Shown: piece after piece, positions 22,719 through 32,387 of the stretch | How the letters are laid out: every line of letters starts with the position of its first letter | How positions within the stretch are numbered: position 1 is the first letter of the stretch | NCBI GenBank assembly: GCA_001275005.1 | Contig: JWZX01003288.1 | Coordinates: 1 to 54,584, forward strand | DNA from: Chrysochromulina tobinii | Lineage: Eukaryota; Haptophyta; Prymnesiales; Chrysochromulinaceae | Direction: 5' to 3' | Length of the DNA: 54,584 nucleotides | The notes under the pieces: model-generated | Databases searched by the model: none | What the model was told of the DNA's origin: nothing | What the model saw: the letters and a program-made list of their open reading frames with translations, nothing else | Translations under genes and position numbers: made by a program

Positions 22719-23876
22719 ATGCTCACCGCCTCTGTACTGGCGCTCGTCAGCCGCGGTGGCGTATATAGGGCACGTGCCGCCACGCTCTGCAGCACCAGCG
22801 AAAGCAGCAGCATCGACTTTGGCACCGAGTACCACGTGCCCGTCCTGTGTGCGGAGGCTGTCAGCTGGCTCATCACCAACCCGGCGGGCACCTATGTTGA
22901 CGGCACGCTCGGCGGAGGCGGCCACTCGGCCGCGTTGCTGCAGGTGCTCGCACCCAATGGCGGTCATCTGATTGGTGTCGACCGTGATCCAGAGGCGCTA
23001 GCCACCGCGGGCGCTCGGCTCGTGCATCATCTCGAGACGGGCCACGCCACACTGGTGCGTTCCAACTTTGGTGCACTGGCTGGCGCGCTGCGCACGGTGC
23101 GTGGCCCCGATGCGCCGCTGCTAGATGGCATGCTCCTCGATCTTGGCGTCTCCTCCCACCAGCTCAACGAGCCGTCGCGCGGCTTCTCCTTTATGCGCGA
23201 TGGGCCGCTCGACATGCGAATGGCCCAGACGGCGACCGCGTCGGGCACTGACAGCAACAGCAGCGGCGACGGTGGCGTGCGGTTGGACGTCCGGGACGCC
23301 GAGCGCGCTCGCCGCGCGGAGCCGCTGACGGCCGCGACGATCGTCAACCAATGGGACGAGAAAGCGCTCGCCGACGTGTTGTGGAAGTACGGCGAGGAGC
23401 GCGAGAGCCGACGCATCGCGCGCTCGATCGTGGCGGCTCGGCCGTTACACAGCACGGCGGAGCTCGTCGAGGTGCTGAAGACCGCGGGCACGAAGAACTA
23501 CGAGCCCAAGGAGGTGAGGAACCGGCTCTCGCGGGTCTTCCAGGCGCTTCGTATTGAGGTCAACCAGGAGATGGCTGAGCTTGAAGCGGTGCTCCTCGCC
23601 GCTGCTCGCCTCGTGCGCCCGGGCGGACGGCTGGCGGTCATGTCGTACCACTCCCTCGAGGACCGGCGCGTGAAGCGGCTGCTTCGCTCGGGCAGCTTTG
23701 GCGACGGCACCCCGCCCAAGGACGCGTACGGCAACGAGCTCGCGCCGTGGAAGCCGCTCACGCGTCAGGCCATCACCCCGAGCGAAGCCGAGCTCGAGGT
23801 CAACTCGCGTGCGCGCAGCGTCCGGCTGCGGGTGGGCGAGCGGACGGAGCACGAGCCGCCGCCGGTTTTGAAATAA
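22719..23876 (+). CDS. rsmH: RsmH-type 16S rRNA (cytosine-N4) methyltransferase, probably organellar
   Basis: The 385-residue protein carries the MraW/RsmH signature: YHVPVLCAEAVSWL, the AdoMet-binding VDGTLGGGGHSAALL (about 58-72), GVDRDPEAL, LLDLGVSSHQLNEPSRGFSF and the late SYHSLEDRRVKR. The family methylates N4 of C1402 in bacterial-type small-subunit rRNA using AdoMet; METTL15 is the human mitochondrial member. The first ATG in frame (22719) gives a 30-residue Ala/Ser/Arg-containing leader before the conserved core, consistent with mitochondrial or plastid import. A Ser/Gly-rich insert lies between MRM and the ARRAEPLTA segment. Length is otherwise normal and all core motifs are intact. 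Identification is confident; the organelle is inferred. Confidence 0.93.
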   Translation: MLTASVLALVSRGGVYRARAATLCSTSESSSIDFGTEYHVPVLCAEAVSWLITNPAGTYVDGTLGGGGHSAALLQVLAPNGGHLIGVDRDPEALATAGARLVHHLETGHATLVRSNFGALAGALRTVRGPDAPLLDGMLLDLGVSSHQLNEPSRGFSFMRDGPLDMRMAQTATASGTDSNSSGDGGVRLDVRDAERARRAEPLTAATIVNQWDEKALADVLWKYGEERESRRIARSIVAARPLHSTAELVEVLKTAGTKNYEPKEVRNRLSRVFQALRIEVNQEMAELEAVLLAAARLVRPGGRLAVMSYHSLEDRRVKRLLRSGSFGDGTPPKDAYGNELAPWKPLTRQAITPSEAELEVNSRARSVRLRVGERTEHEPPPVLK

Positions 23877-24400
23877 TGGAGATTGCGCTTCACCCATAAA
23901 TGTGCAAACCGTGTCATATAAAACCCAACATCGCATAACGTAAACATCGCACATCCCCCCGGAGAGACGGGTGGGCCCCGGGCCGGGGCGGGGCGCGGGC
24001 GGTCGGAGAGCGTGAGACGTCTGACGTGAGAGGACCAGGACGCCGTGAGGGCAACTCATCCGAACCAACGCCCGACCGTTACTGCCGACGTGAGCGGAGC
24101 GCAGGCATCGCTTGGTAATGCCCCATCGAGACGCTCGTACAGCCGTCGCCGATGTATCGATCGAATAATGCGGACTTCGGTTCGTGATCGCAGATCAGTG
24201 ATGTCAGATGCGAACATGAGATTGGATTGAGAACCATGAGATGCGCGACGCGCCAGGCGCCACGAGCGCGGGAGGCGTCGGAGCGAGTGTGGACGGTCAG
24301 ATCGAGCTCACAGGAGACAGATGATTTGTGGTCGGTCCGACGAGCTCGTCGGGCTGCCAGCTCTCGCCCTCAGTAGTCAGTACCCTACTCAGTCCACTAC
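23877..24400. other. Convergent intergenic region
   Basis: Spacer between the stop codons of rsmH and the sugar transporter. The first 70 bases are AT-rich, as expected for a 3' UTR. No coding frame or RNA gene is recognised. Confidence 0.45.
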
Positions 24401-26670
24401 TCATTCCACCTTTTGATAGGTGAAGCCAGAGATGACCACAACAAGGCATCCCAGGATGATCTCAGCGCTCATCGGGCCGCTGAAGAGCAGATGGCTCGCG
24501 CCGGTGGTCAGCACAATCGACGAGGCGGTCGCGAGATTCTTGGCGAGCCCGTCCGCATGCTTGATGACGAGGGCGACTAGAATCCCCCCTAGAGCTCCCA
24601 AGAGGGCCAGCACAGCAGTCACGGCGGACCAGCCGAAAAAGGGTTCGCTCGGGTTGTCGTAGAGCGCCCACGGGAGATAGATGAGCATCGACCAGAAGGC
24701 GAGCTGCAGGTTGCGGTCCCAGACGGTAAGGCGCGTCGTTTTGAGCATCTTCTCGAAGTAGACGGTTGCGAAGCCGGATAGGGCCGAGTCGGTGAAGACG
24801 GCAGCCACGCCCACGGCGTAGGCTGAGGAGGACCACGCCGATAAGGAGGCGGCGGCTGCGGCGGTCTCAGCACTGCCGCCGGCGCACGCGCGCGACGGCT
24901 GCGACTCGAGAGAGATGAGGCACACGCCTAGGACCAGGGTGGTGAGAATCCCCCACTTGGGCACACTCAGGGTGCGCCCGAGCATCAGTCGCTGCAGCGC
25001 GGCTGTGAAGAAGACTTTCGACTGCTGCACGATCGCGAACGTGCCCGCGTCGACACGGCTCAGGCTGACGAAGCCTAGAAAGTTCATCGCCTGCCACGCA
25101 CAGCACAGCAAAGTATCGCCCATTCACAGCTCAGCCAGGCAGCGCCCATCCACATCACAGCCAGGCAGCGCCCATTCGATGCGCGTCGGAAGCGCCCTTA
25201 ACCCGGCGGGGGAAAGGGTAGGGATAGGGGGAGAGCTGCCATTGGCAATGGGCGTTGCGCGCCCGAAGGGACGGTGGCGCTAGCCCTGGCGCACACCAGG
25301 TAGATAAAGGCGGGCACGGCCATCTTGCCGCTGTCGAGGATCAGAGAGCACATCCGCTCGCTCAAACTGCCCTGCGGAGCCTCGGATGCCCCTGGCCACA
25401 TGCCAATGTTGAAGAGCGACACGCCGAATTTGATGGCCTCGCCGGCGCCGAGCACGGACGCAGCCGACCAGGGCTCCTGCACGGACCGAGCGTGCAGAGG
25501 CCCACGAGGAGGGGCAGGCAGGGGACACACGCACACGCATCAGCACGGCACCTTGGGGGCTACTTGGGGGCGGGGCTGTCGATTGAGGCTGAGGGGCGGG
25601 CTGGCATAGGAAGGGCTGCCATTATGGGTTGCTCCTGGGGTCAGTTATCGATCAAAGCTCATGGGATCTCTCGCGAAATACATGCAGAGGAAATGTTCGT
25701 CATTCCCCGGATGGCGGGCCATTAGGCGCACATGCGTGGGCCGTTGGCCGAGCGGAACTGACGCGCCCTTGCCAGCCAGCAAGGCGGCATGCCTGCCATG
25801 CGAGCCATGTGCGCCATGGCGTGCGGCGCAGCGCCTTGGATGCCTTCGGCACGCACCTTGAGGATACCGGTCGAGTAGCGTCGGAGCAGCGCGTAGGCAG
25901 CGTACTGCATGCACAGGAGGGCGACGCACAGCGTGCGCACGCGAGCTTCGGCCGACCAGAGACCGCCTAGCTCGCCTGCCGCAGCCGGCTTGAGTGCGCT
26001 CTCGTCGAACAATCCCCTGGTGGGCGCGCTGGCCTCGAGCTCGGCATCGCGCGTCTGCACCTGCTCGAGCTCGCGCCCACTTGATCTGCTGCTCATGTAT
26101 AGCGCCACGACGGCTGCGAGCGTGACGACCGCAGCAGCGGCTGTCCACCCTGAGGAGGACGGCACAGGCTCGGCGGCTGTTGCCGCCGTTGGAACCGCCA
26201 GTGCGGCAGCAGCGGCGGTGGATGCAGTCGGCTCGCCAGCCGAGGCGGAAGAGGTAGGCCTGGCTTTCTTCGTCTTGGACTTGTGCGGAGCGGAGCTCTG
26301 TCCCTCGTCCTTGGCCATGCTGCGAAGCTGTGAGGTGTGTCCCTCATCCTTTGGCGAGGATGCCTTGGACTTTTTGGCCGTGAGGTGGCTGTGTGGTGAC
26401 TTTGCCTTTGGATGTGTGGTGCCGCCGCAAAAGGTGCAGCTCTTGCACTTGCAAAACTTGCAGTGGGTCTCTGCCGCTTCCTCTTTGCAGAAGGAGGCGC
26501 ACGTCTCATAGACAAAGTCGCCGATGAGGCCGCTGCTGCAGCTGACATGGTTAACCTTGCCGCCTGTTTCGGCGGGGCGCCGCCGAGGCAGCTTCAGCTA
26601 GCGCCTTCCCATGGCCCTTGCCGCCGGCAGATGAGCAGACGAGCACGGCAACGCAGAGATAATGCCGCAT
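24401..26670 (-). CDS. Nucleotide-sugar transporter (SLC35A/NST) with N-terminal lumenal Cys-rich module
   Basis: Three exons: 26670-25857, 25476-25297 and 25090-24401. The introns (25856-25477 and 25296-25091) are GT-AG, and the joins ILK/EPW and IYL/AMN match the family without gaps. The carrier has the NST pattern: YALLRRYSTGIL, GEAIKFGVSL, MAVPAFIYL, SLSRVDAGTFAIVQQSKVFFT, RLMLGRTLS, SGFATVYFEKMLK, IYLPWALYD and the late GLAKNLATASSIV. It would exchange CMP- or UDP-sugars for nucleoside monophosphate at the Golgi. Unusually, the same reading continues upstream: a signal peptide (MRHYLCVAVLVCSSAGG), a Cys-rich module (ETCASFC, HCKFCKCKSCTFC), a Lys-rich stretch and an extra membrane helix (WTAAAAVVTLAAVVALYM). 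Joining the signal peptide to this part requires one base less in the four-base run at 26574-26577; with that, about 560 residues. The extra helix would put the module in the lumen and the NST N-terminus in the cytosol, as the family requires. Substrate is not predictable. Confidence 0.8.
26574..26577 (-). other. Reading-frame break in the transporter N-terminal exon
   Basis: On the coding strand GCGGCGCCCCGCCGAAAC switches from the signal-peptide frame to the Cys-rich frame. Three C instead of four would read AAPAETGGKVNHVSC without interruption. It is the same kind of break as the two in the IPT giant. Confidence 0.55.
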
Positions 26671-26829
26671 GGACGAGGGGCGGAACTCCAGTGCGGGGCG
26701 ACACAGAGCAAAGTCCAAAACGGGAAACATTCCCGATTAGGGAGTGGCTCCGGTGGGAGGTACCGGGTACTACCGTGGGTTACATGTACTGCATGTAACA
26801 TTCCGAAACGCTGCAGAAGAAAAAGGAAC
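26671..26829. promoter_or_regulatory. Divergent promoter between the transporter and TMTC genes
   Basis: 159 bases separate the two outward ATG codons. The inverted string TTACATGTACTGCATGTAA lies at about 26779-26797, with arms TTACATG and CATGTAA, and could be a regulatory dyad. Confidence 0.4.
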
Positions 26830-29106
26830 ATGTGGCGACGATCGGGAGAAATGGCGGCGACGGTCGGGGCCGATGCCTCACTCGCCACGTCCATCGCGAT
26901 CCTCCTGTACGTCAACAGCGTGCGCAACGGATACGCCTTCGACGACCATCGTGCCATCGAGCGCAACCCGTGCGTCGCCGCCGCCGTGGATTGTGACTGG
27001 TCCACACTTCTGGGCTCCGACTTCTGGGGCACTCCGCTCGCCTCGCCTCGCTCGCACCATTCCTACCGGCCGCTGGCGGTGCTGTCGCTTGCGCTCGACG
27101 TGAGGAGATCCGGGCCGGGGAGCGTCCATGCCACAAACGCGCTGCTCCACGGCGTGTGCACGTCGCTCGTATGGAGGCTCTGCGCCGATGCGCTCGGCGG
27201 CCGGGCGCTTCCACTGGCAGCAGCCTTGTTGCACGCCGTGCACCCGGTCAATAGCGAAGCGGTTGCCTACGGCGTCGGCCGCGCGGACTTGCTCGCGGCC
27301 GGATTCGGGCTCGCTGGCATGGTGTGCCTTGGCCGCGCGTCCTCCGCCGCCGCCTTTCGCTGCCTTGGCCGTTCCGAGCCTTCGGACGAGCATGCGGGCG
27401 AGGAGAGGAGAGCGCGCAGCTACGGCGGGATGGCGACGGTTGTGGCGCTGCGCTTAGCAGCGGCAGTGTGCTTTGTGCTTGCCCTCGCTGCCAAGGAGAC
27501 GGCGCTCGTGCTTCTCCCCGCATGCGTCGTACAAGACGCACTGCGCGTCCTCTGCCCACCGTCCTCCAAAGCCCCGGGCAGTCGGCGGATGGGCGAGCAC
27601 GAGCCCGAGACTCAGCGAGCACGAGCCGACTCAGAGGCCCACGAGCACGATCCCGCACCGCTGAGTCGATGGCAGATGACCAGAGCGCTGACACCGGGCA
27701 TCGTGCTCCTGGGCCTCTTGGCAGCCGGCTACGTGGTGCTGCGCGTACACGTCATCGGTCCCCTCGCCAGCCACTTCCGGCGGCTCGATAACCCAATTCC
27801 GAGCCTGGGCAGTGCCGTCGATCGGGCTCTCGCCACGGCGCGCGTCCACTTGCAGTGCGCCCTCATCCTCACGTGGCCCTCGGTGCTCTCGGCCGACTAT
27901 TCGCACGACGCGCTCGGCCTCTCGCCCGAGGCGCTCATGGCGAGCCGCCTCACACTCACCGCTGCGGCGCTTGCTTTGTACGCTGCGTGTGTCGGTGTGG
28001 CGCTGCGCCTCCTTTGGTGCATGTGCCAGCGCGCCACGCCCGTGCTCGCACGACGGCGTGCGCGTGCATGCCTCGGCTGGCTGGCGCTGCTCGTTCTCGC
28101 GTACGCGCCTGCCTCGCACGTGTGGGTCGCCCTCTCCTTCGTTGTCGCCGAGCGGCTGCTCTACGTGCCGTGTGCGGCCTTGTGCCTGCTGACCGCTGTT
28201 GCCCTCGACACGGCCGTCCGCGCGACCAGTGGCGAAACTCGATGGCTCGTCCGCGGGTTGCGACGGGTGCTGATGGCGGTTCTGCTCATTGGCGGCGGCG
28301 CGCGAACCGTAAGTCGCACCCTCGACTGGTACGATGATGCGACACTCTTCGGTGCAGCGGCCGCAGCGTATCCGCGCTCAGCCAAGGCTGTCTACCAGAT
28401 CGCCGATGGGCTCATGCAGGCGGGTCGGACGGCAGAGGCCGTCCCTCTTTTCCATCGTGCCTTGGCCATCGAGCCGAAGTACCACTATGCCTACCTACAC
28501 CTTGCCACCGTCGCACTGAGGCAGTCGGACGCTCTTGCCGCCGCGGAGCTCGCCGCCGCTTCGCTCAGGGCTGTGCCCTCGCCCAACGCCGACGGCCATG
28601 CCCTCGCCGCACGAGCCCTGCTCGACTTGTATCGACAGACAGTGCGGGAGCGCAGCACGCACCCCACCCAAGCGACGAGGCCCAACGCAGAAGGGCGCGA
28701 AGACGTCGAGGCGCTCGCGCGCCGCGCGGTGGAGCACGCGCGAGCGGCCGTGGCCACAGAGCCGCGAGTGAGCCAGCACGCGGCGCTCCTCGGCGATGCG
28801 CTCGGGACTACGCGGCGATGGGCGGAGGCGGTGAGGGCTTTCGAGGCAGCGTCGCGGCTCACGCCGACCGACGCATCGCTGCCCATCAAGGAGGGCGCTG
28901 CTCTGCTCCATTTGCAACGGCCCGACGCGAGTCGGGCTCGCTTCGAGCACGCGCTCCGACTGGCGCAAGAGTTGCCCGCCAGCGACCCGCGCGTTCGCGA
29001 CCTCGTGGAAAACGCTCGGAACGGCCTGGCGCTAGCCGACAAAGAAACATCAGAAGACGCAAGCGTGCACACGGGCCACGGCGGCGAACGAGGTCGTTCT
29101 TTTTAG
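26830..29106 (+). CDS. TMTC-type protein O-mannosyltransferase with TPR repeats
   Basis: The 758-residue protein matches the TMTC family (DUF1736 plus TPR), ER enzymes that transfer mannose from dolichol-phosphate-mannose to Ser/Thr of beta-sandwich domains such as cadherins. Signatures: NGYAFDDHRAIERNP with the paired Asp just after the first membrane helix, DFWGTPL, HHSYRPLAVLSL, NALLHGVCT, HPVNSEAVAYGVGRADLL, then DNPIPSLGSA and WPSVLSADYSHDA of DUF1736. Several membrane helices follow, then lumenal TPR units near AVYQIADGLMQAGRTAEAVPLF and AYLHLATVALRQ to the end. ATG 26830 lies just before the first helix; an in-frame upstream ATG at 26662 would add 56 basic residues and overlap the opposite gene, so it is less likely. 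TMTC2-like is possible; I do not assign a paralogue. Confidence 0.88.
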   Translation: MWRRSGEMAATVGADASLATSIAILLYVNSVRNGYAFDDHRAIERNPCVAAAVDCDWSTLLGSDFWGTPLASPRSHHSYRPLAVLSLALDVRRSGPGSVHATNALLHGVCTSLVWRLCADALGGRALPLAAALLHAVHPVNSEAVAYGVGRADLLAAGFGLAGMVCLGRASSAAAFRCLGRSEPSDEHAGEERRARSYGGMATVVALRLAAAVCFVLALAAKETALVLLPACVVQDALRVLCPPSSKAPGSRRMGEHEPETQRARADSEAHEHDPAPLSRWQMTRALTPGIVLLGLLAAGYVVLRVHVIGPLASHFRRLDNPIPSLGSAVDRALATARVHLQCALILTWPSVLSADYSHDALGLSPEALMASRLTLTAAALALYAACVGVALRLLWCMCQRATPVLARRRARACLGWLALLVLAYAPASHVWVALSFVVAERLLYVPCAALCLLTAVALDTAVRATSGETRWLVRGLRRVLMAVLLIGGGARTVSRTLDWYDDATLFGAAAAAYPRSAKAVYQIADGLMQAGRTAEAVPLFHRALAIEPKYHYAYLHLATVALRQSDALAAAELAAASLRAVPSPNADGHALAARALLDLYRQTVRERSTHPTQATRPNAEGREDVEALARRAVEHARAAVATEPRVSQHAALLGDALGTTRRWAEAVRAFEAASRLTPTDASLPIKEGAALLHLQRPDASRARFEHALRLAQELPASDPRVRDLVENARNGLALADKETSEDASVHTGHGGERGRSF

Positions 29107-29280
29107 TTCTTTTTATGGATGATTATACAGCTTCACACGGTATGCAGCCGTTTCTCTCTTCGCAGGGCGGTATCTTTCTCCGCGCCAAGGCATTATTACA
29201 AGGCAATGCCTGAGGGGCGCGCTCTCGTCGGCCGTCCATTTCTAGCCGTCCCGTCCGTTGCAGGCCGCGCACTCATCCGA

Positions 29281-29949
29281 TCAATAGCATGCCACAGCAC
29301 TCTTGTAGAGCAGCAACCAAACGATGCAATATGATGGCCACGTGATTAACGATACCCAGCTGATGCCAAGTTTGCGCTGCACACCCCAGAGCGCTGGCGT
29401 CATATCGGGATGAGCAAAGCCAACTGGATACGTCGCTCGCAAAAGAAGCCAAATCCAGCCGTACCACGACGCATCGTGCGGTGAGCCCGTCAGCGCGTTC
29501 AGCCAGAGGCTGAGGAGGAATGGGAGGGACTGTTCGAGCATGTTACCGACAGTGCGATCCATAGTGAGGACCAAGCCTCGATGCGGCTTCGCCGGCCCAT
29601 ACTTCACGTCCGCAAACTCTATGGGTTTCCCTGACAATCTAGATTGTGCAATGGACTCGTCGTCCTTCTTGGAGCCGACCTCTCGTAATTGTTTGTGGAT
29701 CCAGAAGGCAGCGGCTGCCTGACCCTGCAGAAAGCAAAAGTACAGCGCGTTCCATGCGATCGTCACCAACACCACTGGGCGCAGCATTCGCGCATCCAAC
29801 AATGGCACGCGAATCTCGGGCGGCGGAGGTGCCGGCCACGAGATGCAGACGTATATGAAGAGGAGTAAGAAGCCGAGACCGTAGATGATGCACGCGCACG
29901 TCGGCAGGAGTCCCTCGGCGCCCGGGCTCATCAGCCACACGCCTCCCAT
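29281..29949 (-). CDS. MAPEG-like integral membrane protein
   Basis: About 222 residues from the first ATG (29949; a second at 29931 is possible). Four or five hydrophobic helices: IYGLGFLLLFIYVCISW, PVVLVTIAWNALYFCFLQGQ, SLPFLLSLWLNALTG, the WYGWIWLLLRATYPVGF region, and SLITWPSYCIVWLLLY at the end. Between helices 2 and 3 lies RGLVLTMDRTVGNMLEQSLPFLLSLWL, here read as RTVGNMLEQSLPF plus an Arg-Ala-Thr-Tyr segment, which resembles the second-helix region of MAPEG proteins (glutathione-dependent eicosanoid/detoxification enzymes). Glutathione-binding residues cannot be confirmed by eye, so the family is a moderate call. It ends tail-to-tail with the TMTC gene. Confidence 0.6.
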   Translation of the reverse strand: MGGVWLMSPGAEGLLPTCACIIYGLGFLLLFIYVCISWPAPPPPEIRVPLLDARMLRPVVLVTIAWNALYFCFLQGQAAAAFWIHKQLREVGSKKDDESIAQSRLSGKPIEFADVKYGPAKPHRGLVLTMDRTVGNMLEQSLPFLLSLWLNALTGSPHDASWYGWIWLLLRATYPVGFAHPDMTPALWGVQRKLGISWVSLITWPSYCIVWLLLYKSAVACY

Positions 29950-30477
29950 TGGCCGTTGATTCGTCACGAGGACCCGCGCCGTGCCCGTGAAACGTTAGGT
30001 GTGAACTTCATGGATAATCTCCAGCAACGCCGCTTTACTTGTGCAATAAAATAATTAAGTTGAACGCTTCGCGAAGTGCACCCTCGATAGAGCGACGCAA
30101 CTCGATGCACGATGCTCTACACAGGCGACAGGGATCGGGCCTGAGGGAGGTGACCCCGTGACCCGATCCACCTGACTGGGCCCCCGGGTGCCCGGGAGAA
30201 CCCCCGGCTGCTCACATGTCTTCGTCCTCGATCGGGCCCAGCCGGCCATGACGGCATCTTCGGGTCCCCTACCAAACCCCGCTGGTCACACACGCTCAGC
30301 ACTGCTCAGAGCTGTGAGCCGAGGCAACTCTCTCCGTGGTTGGGCACGGCGGTCGCCTTGCGTGAGCTGCCTCGTATGCATCTTCCCCTATTCACGTATT
30401 GAGCAGCATCCCGTGTGCGCGCGCTCCGCCGCACAGTGTCGCACCGCCGCCCTCCGCGGCCGGACCGGCCGCCGACA
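29950..30477. other. Intergenic region
   Basis: Upstream of the MAPEG-like gene and downstream of the kinase (both minus strand), so it should hold the promoter of one and the 3' end of the other. CAATAAAATAATTAAG near 30042 is AT-rich. A short inverted string CGCTTCGCGAAG-type dyad occurs at 30064. No gene is seen. Confidence 0.4.
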
Positions 30478-31869
30478 TCATCTGAGCTCCATGTTGACTA
30501 CGAGGCGCTCCGCCTTTTGGCGAGAAAGTGGCACGGCATCCTCGGGTATCTGGAAGTCCTCAAGGAGCTCGTCGCCGCCGCCACTGACGCCACGGTAGAC
30601 AGGCTGGTCGCCCTCGTACGCCGCGTCGACGGTCCCGGCTGGCTCGTTCGTGATCCATGGATGTCCCTCGACGTCTTTGACGCTGAGGCGCGTGGTATAG
30701 TCGATGGTGAGCATGCCGTCGATAAGGGACTTGAGAGCGGGCGAGAAGGTGTTCAGGTGTTGTTGCTTGTACGTCTTGAAGGTGCTCTCGCAAACGCCGA
30801 TGCCCTCGCGCTGATCCGCGGCAAGCTTTCTGAACCGCCGGTCAGTGTCCTTGGCCTCTTCCACGGGGAAAAAGCCCGACACGAGAGAGAAGGTTACGAT
30901 CCCCATCGCCCACACGTCGAGCTTGAGAGGCGAGTAGCTTGGCTGGTGGTACACCTCCGGCGCTCGGTACGCAGCCGTGCCCGCCGCGTCGGCGACGGCC
31001 CTCTCGATCAAGTGGCCGTCCTCGCCAATCTGGGCGGGCCAGGGCAGGGGCGCGTGTCAACCACTCGTGTGAGAGGCGGAGGCCGTTCATGGCGTGGAGA
31101 GGACGAGTAGGGGGAAGGGGGCGGGAAGGGAAATGAGGGGAATGAGACGGCGGCGTGTGTGGGAGGCTAGACTTACCTCGAGCTCCATTGCCAGACCAAA
31201 ATCGATCACCTTCACGGCATTCGGGTCGGCCGCATGCAGCATGATGTTCTCGAGCTTAAGGTCGCGGTGTACTAAGCCCCTTGAGAACATGTGCGCAACG
31301 GCCTTGGCAAGCCTCGAGACGAAGGGCCATGCCGCACCTGCCGAGCGACGTGGTGAGTGACGCGGTGAGCATGAGGGCGGTGCATCATGCGGCACGCATG
31401 CAGAGCCCTTTGAAGGGTGAGCCGCAGCGAATACACGCCGGAGATCATCCGGGAGCTGGCCAGGGGCGCTTCAGCAGCAGAAAGCGGGCGGTGGTCGAAG
31501 CGTACGTTCACTAAGACGTCCACTGTCAGTGAGGCGGTCGAAGAGCTCGCCACCCGTAGCCATCTCGAGGAAAAGCCAGCCCGTTGCGGCCTCCGGGGCC
31601 TCAACGCTGCCGTACAGCTCGATGATGCTTTCATGTCCGCCTACTCTTTGCAGCATCGCACGCTCCTTCTGGAAGTTCTCGATCTCTTGCTGGGTTGCAA
31701 GTCCGAGCTTCTTGGCTGCGCAATCCTTGGGTGCCTCCTCGCCGGTCTCACCCTTGTCCCTGCCACGATACACGATGCCGAAACCACCCTCGCTAAATGG
31801 GCGCGAGATGTCCACCACCCAACGGCTCTCGGGCTGCGTGTGCGGCACCGGGGTCCAGTTGGGTGCCAT
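30478..31869 (-). CDS. Ser/Thr protein kinase, CAMK-like, three exons
   Basis: Exons 31869-31506, 31337-31177 and 31029-30478 join through GT-AG introns of 168 and 147 bases; the second donor is GTAAGT. The joined protein is 358 residues. It is almost all kinase domain: FSEGGFGIVYRG loop, CAAKKL lysine, ELFDRLTDSGRLSERAAWPF across intron 1, GLVHRDLKLENIML, VIDFGLAMELE before intron 2, GTAAYRAPEVY, then LDVWAMGIVTFSLVSGFFPV and HPWITNE. HRD, DFG and APE are all intact, so it should be active. The hinge and the HPW motif late in the C-lobe point to the CAMK group, but no EF-hands or clear calmodulin site follow; the tail after HPW is about 45 residues. ATG 31869 is the first in frame. Substrate unknown. 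Confidence 0.87.
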
Positions 31870-32387
31870 TTCTCTTGTTCTCTCGCGGTCCTCCGTGAAC
31901 ACATTCCGTTCGCAGCTTCACACTGCCCCTGATTCCGTGACTGCTCTGATTCTCGTCCAGCACCTGAGATGGCGCGCCGGGAGGGGGCTCGAGGCGCTCG
32001 AGATCGATCTCGCTCGCGGCCACACGCCACAGCGGCTCGGCAAGGCGGCTCGGCGGGCATCGGGGATCGGCGCACGGCGGGTGTGACCGCGGCCACCGCG
32101 CGTGCCAGGAGCACGACGGGACGCCGCCTGCGCGTCGGTGCGCGATTTCGTAATCGATGGGCTTTGTGTTGACGCATGGATGCGTTATTTAGAGGTGTAC
32201 GGCGAGGATCCACGCAGCGCCCAGCCCGGCCCCAGCCGCAGCCCGCAGCGTCGCGATCAATCCGCCCAGCATTGAATTCTGTTTTCCGCATGGGTTTGAG
32301 GGTTTCCGCTGCCATCCACCTTAACATCCACCTTGTGGGATGGGCTTTGAAGATCTGTTGTACACAGGCTTCTCTCGCCCGCCACTG
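31870..32387. other. Intergenic region
   Basis: 5' side of the three-exon kinase and 3' side of the ankyrin gene. No convincing coding exon; the long open stretch through it on the minus strand lacks any conserved pattern. Confidence 0.4.

Noticed and set aside
26662..26829. N-terminal extension of the TMTC protein from ATG 26662
   Set aside because: It is basic, unlike family members, and would overlap the start of the opposing transporter; ATG 26830 lies directly before the first membrane helix.
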